23,843 nucleotides of DNA from positions 1 through 23,843 of the IMG/VR virus record IMGVR_UViG_3300018906_000010; one strand, 5' to 3'. Numbering within the stretch: position 1 is the first letter of the stretch; every line of letters starts with the position of its first letter. The notes below the pieces were generated by a model that ran no database searches, was not told where the DNA came from, and worked only from the letters and a program-made list of their open reading frames with translations. Made by a program: the position numbers and the translations under genes. Of the stretch, positions 21,964 to 23,843 are shown piece by piece. The stretch comes from a virus.

Positions 21964-22140
21964 CTAGGCTGCTGTTTTAGGTAGAAGCTGATTTACTTTT
22001 TTATGAATGGCGGCGATCGTCTGAGCATCGTTTGGATCGCTTTCGGCGAACTGCTGCATGAGGGCATCCAACCGATTGCGGCGATCGTGCATCTTGCCAA
22101 GTATGTTTTTTGTTTCTGGTGTGAGCTTGGTAATTTTCAT
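21964..22140 (-). CDS. 58-residue helical protein
   Basis: ATG at 22140-22138 and stop TAG at 21966-21964. The protein reads MKITKLTPETKNILGKMHDR, then RRNRLDALMQQFAESDPNDA and QTIAAIHKKVNQLLPKTAA, two or three amphipathic helices with a basic start. A compact helical bundle or small DNA-/protein-binding role is plausible. The family is unknown. It belongs to the leftward accessory operon, downstream of the two membrane proteins. Its stop codon overlaps the ribosome site (TAGGAG) of the 344-residue gene, and its last codons contain repeat copy 2. Without the insertion it would meet the recombinase tail to tail, sharing the same 13 bases. Confidence 0.6.
   Translation of the reverse strand: MKITKLTPETKNILGKMHDRRNRLDALMQQFAESDPNDAQTIAAIHKKVNQLLPKTAA
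21968..21980. repeat. Direct repeat flanking the inserted gene, copy 2
   Basis: GCTGCTGTTTTAG, identical to 20923-20935 and 1045 bases from it. On the minus strand it encodes the KTAA end of the 58-residue protein. The interval between the copies holds exactly the CoiA-like gene and its ribosome site. Confidence 0.75.
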
Positions 22141-22189
22141 CAATCTTGCTCCATCTCTAAACCGTTTACTTAATTTCTCTGTCTAAAAC

Positions 22190-22426
22190 TCAACTACTGC
22201 CATCTCTCAGCAGTGCCAGAATGATTGCCAGCTTCGCCCTCATTGCCTGTGGCGTTGCCTGCCCGATCGCCCACTGATTGAGCAAGTCAGTAAAATCCGC
22301 TTCGGCTTTGCTGTAACCGTGGAGAAACCCTTCCTTGTACGCCCGTTCCGGTGAGTAACAACGCTCAAACCAGGCAAGACCGCAGACGGCAAGGGCACAA
22401 AGGACAAGGGCGAGGAGGATTAGCAT
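22190..22426 (-). CDS. Small membrane-anchored protein
   Basis: This 78-residue protein starts at 22426 and overlaps the upstream gene by seven bases. Residues 1-19 (MLILLALVLCALAVCGLAW) are a hydrophobic membrane segment or uncleaved signal anchor. The rest is soluble and helical: FERCYSPERAYKEGFLHGY, KAEADFTDLLNQWAIGQATP and RAKLAIILALLRDGSS. Paired with the next upstream membrane protein it could belong to a lysis module (holin/spanin-like), since such genes are often small and adjacent. No endolysin is visible nearby, so this is only a possibility. The family is not recognised. Confidence 0.6.
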   Translation of the reverse strand: MLILLALVLCALAVCGLAWFERCYSPERAYKEGFLHGYSKAEADFTDLLNQWAIGQATPQAMRAKLAIILALLRDGSS

Positions 22427-22611
22427 GGGCGATCGCCCTCCTGTCTCAAACCAAGCCGATCGCGTCTGTCACGAAACTCCCAGAGTGCGAGTAGCAAAAC
22501 GATGCCACCATAAACAGCGACGGCAATGATAAAAGCGATGCCAATCGCGATCGCTGCCAGAATCACTGTGAGGATGGCGTGGAAGAACAAGTGGAAAATC
22601 AACATCGGCAT
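22420..22611 (-). CDS. Small membrane protein
   Basis: This 63-residue protein starts at ATG 22611. Residues 4-43 are strongly hydrophobic (LIFHLFFHAILTVILAAIAI, then AFIIAVAVYGGIVLLLALW) and form one long or two short membrane spans. The C-terminal 20 residues are highly charged (EFRDRRDRLGLRQEGDRPC), so the tail is cytoplasmic by the positive-inside rule. Size and layout would suit a holin or a membrane accessory protein of a phage, but there is no family match to support it. It is translated upstream of, and overlaps, the other membrane protein. Confidence 0.6.
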   Translation of the reverse strand: MPMLIFHLFFHAILTVILAAIAIGIAFIIAVAVYGGIVLLLALWEFRDRRDRLGLRQEGDRPC

Positions 22612-22626
22612 GGTTAAATGCTCTCC

Positions 22627-22896
22627 TTAAAGTGGGTTATGCCATTGATCAACAATCGACTGAGCGATCGCCCCTACTCCCAAATCCTCGACCGTTGCTA
22701 ACAATTCCAAGAAAGCGACGATCGCCCGTTTATCGGTCAACCTGGCATCAGGATTAGTGAGGAAAGTACTAGCAGCTTCGAGGTGCGATCGTTTCTCCTC
22801 TGGCTCCAGATTGGTGAAGTTGTGAAGGCACAACTTTTGGCGGAGGGCAGCGGCGATCGCGCTTTGGATTTCGGTCGGTGTTTCGGTTCTTAGCAT
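22627..22896 (-). CDS. Small helical protein, unknown function
   Basis: This protein has 89 residues from ATG 22896 (MLRTETPTEIQSAIAAALRQ). An upstream ATG at 22929 would add MGKSQTLTLII and overlap thyX by 28 bases. I prefer 22896 because it removes the overlap and the extra residues look like chance coding. The rest is helical: LEPEEKRSHLEAASTFLTNP, DKRAIVAFLELLATVEDLGV and AIAQSIVDQWHNPL. It has no cysteine cluster or membrane span. No family is recognised. It sits between thyX and two membrane proteins in the leftward operon and is probably co-transcribed with them. Confidence 0.6.
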   Translation of the reverse strand: MLRTETPTEIQSAIAAALRQKLCLHNFTNLEPEEKRSHLEAASTFLTNPDARLTDKRAIVAFLELLATVEDLGVGAIAQSIVDQWHNPL

Positions 22897-22901
22897 GATG
22901 A

Positions 22902-23738
22902 TTAAGGTGAGAGTCTGGCTTTTTCCCATCTATTTGTTTCGTACCATTCGGCAAGGGACGGTACCCATTTCTTGAAGTGAGGAAAGATTAATTGACACAA
23001 TTGCTGACATTCTAATTGAGCATTTTTGGCAGCTCTTAAATCAAGTAGGTGCATGAGCGATCGCACGTTAAAAGACATCACCCAATGCTGTCTAGTATCC
23101 ATTGGCAAAAGTCCAGCAGCGTGTTCCTCTGAGTATCCCATTCCCATGCGTCGTGCATAGTATTGAATGCTGTGAGCGGCAAAAGCTAAATCATTTTCGC
23201 GTTGCTGTGGCGTGTAATCGTAGCGCTTGCCTTGCCTATCTGTATAAGCACCGACTGGGCGCAAATAGATTAGAGCTTCTAGCATTTCGACATCCTCACG
23301 ACTCAGATTTAACACCCCTGGTATATACTCATCGCCCCTAGATTCTTTGGAAAACTGAACGAAGCGATCGCTTGTGTAACGCAGACTTTGCACTGAGTAA
23401 TGAACACCAATACGATGTGTGCGAATCTGCTGCATTGTACGGTGGTTGAAACCTGAAACATTGAAGCTAATTTGTGGCGCTTCTAATGGGGAGTAATGAC
23501 CTCTGTGCCCAGCTAACAAATGTTTTACAACGTACTTGCCTGCGTCTTCTTCGGATGGCGAAGGATCATCGATCGCTATACCTTCACAAACGCATTGATG
23601 AGCCGATAGCCAAACAAGTTGCTGTGGGTTGGGTGTTTTAGCAACTACTTCAACTCTAAAATGAGGATCGATCGCCTGTTCAACTGTTTGCATTGCTAGA
23701 CCTATCGTATTTTTCGGTTTCATTGTTTGCTGCTTCAT
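22902..23738 (-). CDS. thyX: Flavin-dependent thymidylate synthase ThyX
   Basis: This 278-residue enzyme methylates dUMP to dTMP using methylene-tetrahydrofolate, FAD and NADPH, and phages carry it to supply thymidine for replication. Visible motifs are GHYSPLEAPQISF (residues 80-92, the H..SPLE..Q.SF substrate region), QQIRTHRIGVHYSVQSLRY (residues 103-121) corresponding to the ThyX signature, and NVRSLMHLLDLRAAKNAQLE near the C-terminus. The signature reads R-T-H-R then eight residues then S, not the textbook R-H-R-X7-S. The start ATG 23738 lies 59 bases inside the upstream gene; ATG 23723 is an alternative. Together with the DUF3310-like gene it forms a nucleotide-metabolism pair typical of phages. 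Confidence 0.9.
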   Translation of the reverse strand: MKQQTMKPKNTIGLAMQTVEQAIDPHFRVEVVAKTPNPQQLVWLSAHQCVCEGIAIDDPSPSEEDAGKYVVKHLLAGHRGHYSPLEAPQISFNVSGFNHRTMQQIRTHRIGVHYSVQSLRYTSDRFVQFSKESRGDEYIPGVLNLSREDVEMLEALIYLRPVGAYTDRQGKRYDYTPQQRENDLAFAAHSIQYYARRMGMGYSEEHAAGLLPMDTRQHWVMSFNVRSLMHLLDLRAAKNAQLECQQLCQLIFPHFKKWVPSLAEWYETNRWEKARLSP

Positions 23739-23843
23739 ACTGCTGAATCAGGCGATCGACATACCATCTCGCTTTCTTCAGGTCTTCTAGTGGCGATCCT
23801 TTGTAAGGCGATCTAACAATATACTTGACGGCGTTTCCAGCGC
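23680..23843 (-). CDS. DUF3310-like protein, C-terminal part (runs off the edge)
   Basis: This open frame enters from the right edge and stops with TGA at 23682-23680. The visible 53 residues read AGNAVKYIVRSPYKGSPLED then LKKARWYVDRLIQQYEAANN and a polar end. The 'GNavKYi.Ra..KG...eDLkKA.wYl.rLI' pattern is the core of DUF3310, a small domain common in phages and tied by context to nucleotide metabolism. Its biochemical role is not established. It overlaps the thyX start by 59 bases, which suggests coupled translation. The N-terminus is outside the window. Confidence 0.65.
   Translation of the reverse strand, partial: AGNAVKYIVRSPYKGSPLEDLKKARWYVDRLIQQYEAANNETEKYDRSSNANS

Overview
The window is part of a tailed-phage genome or prophage of a cyanobacterium. 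The octamer GCGATCGC (HIP1) and its GCGATCG/CGATCGC fragments recur throughout, which is a base-composition hallmark of many cyanobacterial genomes and their resident phages. The gene content is virion assembly, a serine recombinase, and small phage accessory genes. No tRNA, rRNA or CRISPR array was seen. No host housekeeping gene is recognisable, so the window appears to lie entirely inside the element. The genus cannot be told from the sequence.

Left end (1-914, minus strand): three tightly overlapping genes read leftward off the edge. They look like head-closure, tail-completion (HK97 gp10-like) and a further neck/tail protein. A 50-base divergent gap with two tandem operator-like dyads (964-1003) separates them from a rightward operon.

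Head module (967-11341, plus strand): a Cro/CI-type regulator, three small unknown genes, terminase small subunit, Mu gp28-like terminase large subunit, portal, an array of five small genes, minor head protein, an unknown gene, coiled-coil scaffold, decoration-like protein, major capsid protein and a helix-hairpin-helix protein. A strong hairpin with a T-rich tail sits directly before the decoration gene. The small genes after the portal are joined by near-identical junction sequences that repeat the portal's last codons and the next gene's first codons.

A connector-like gene (11338-11781) is on the minus strand again. Together with the left-end genes it forms a neck operon in normal phage order, apparently split by the oppositely oriented 10.4-kb head module.

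Distal structural module (11882-19384, plus strand): two large surface or fibre-like proteins with a shared C-terminal module, a small structural protein, a 343-residue protein ending in four 22-residue repeats, and a run of small overlapping genes that probably build the host-contact end of the virion.

Right end: a serine recombinase (19526-20935, plus) meets a leftward accessory operon tail to tail. Read leftward from the right edge the operon is a partial DUF3310-like protein, the flavin-dependent thymidylate synthase ThyX, a small unknown, two small membrane proteins, a 58-residue protein, and an AT-rich 344-residue CoiA-like zinc-finger gene. That last gene is flanked by a 13-bp direct repeat and looks like a recent insertion. 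Here, as after the portal, the inserted gene's last codons copy those of the gene it follows.
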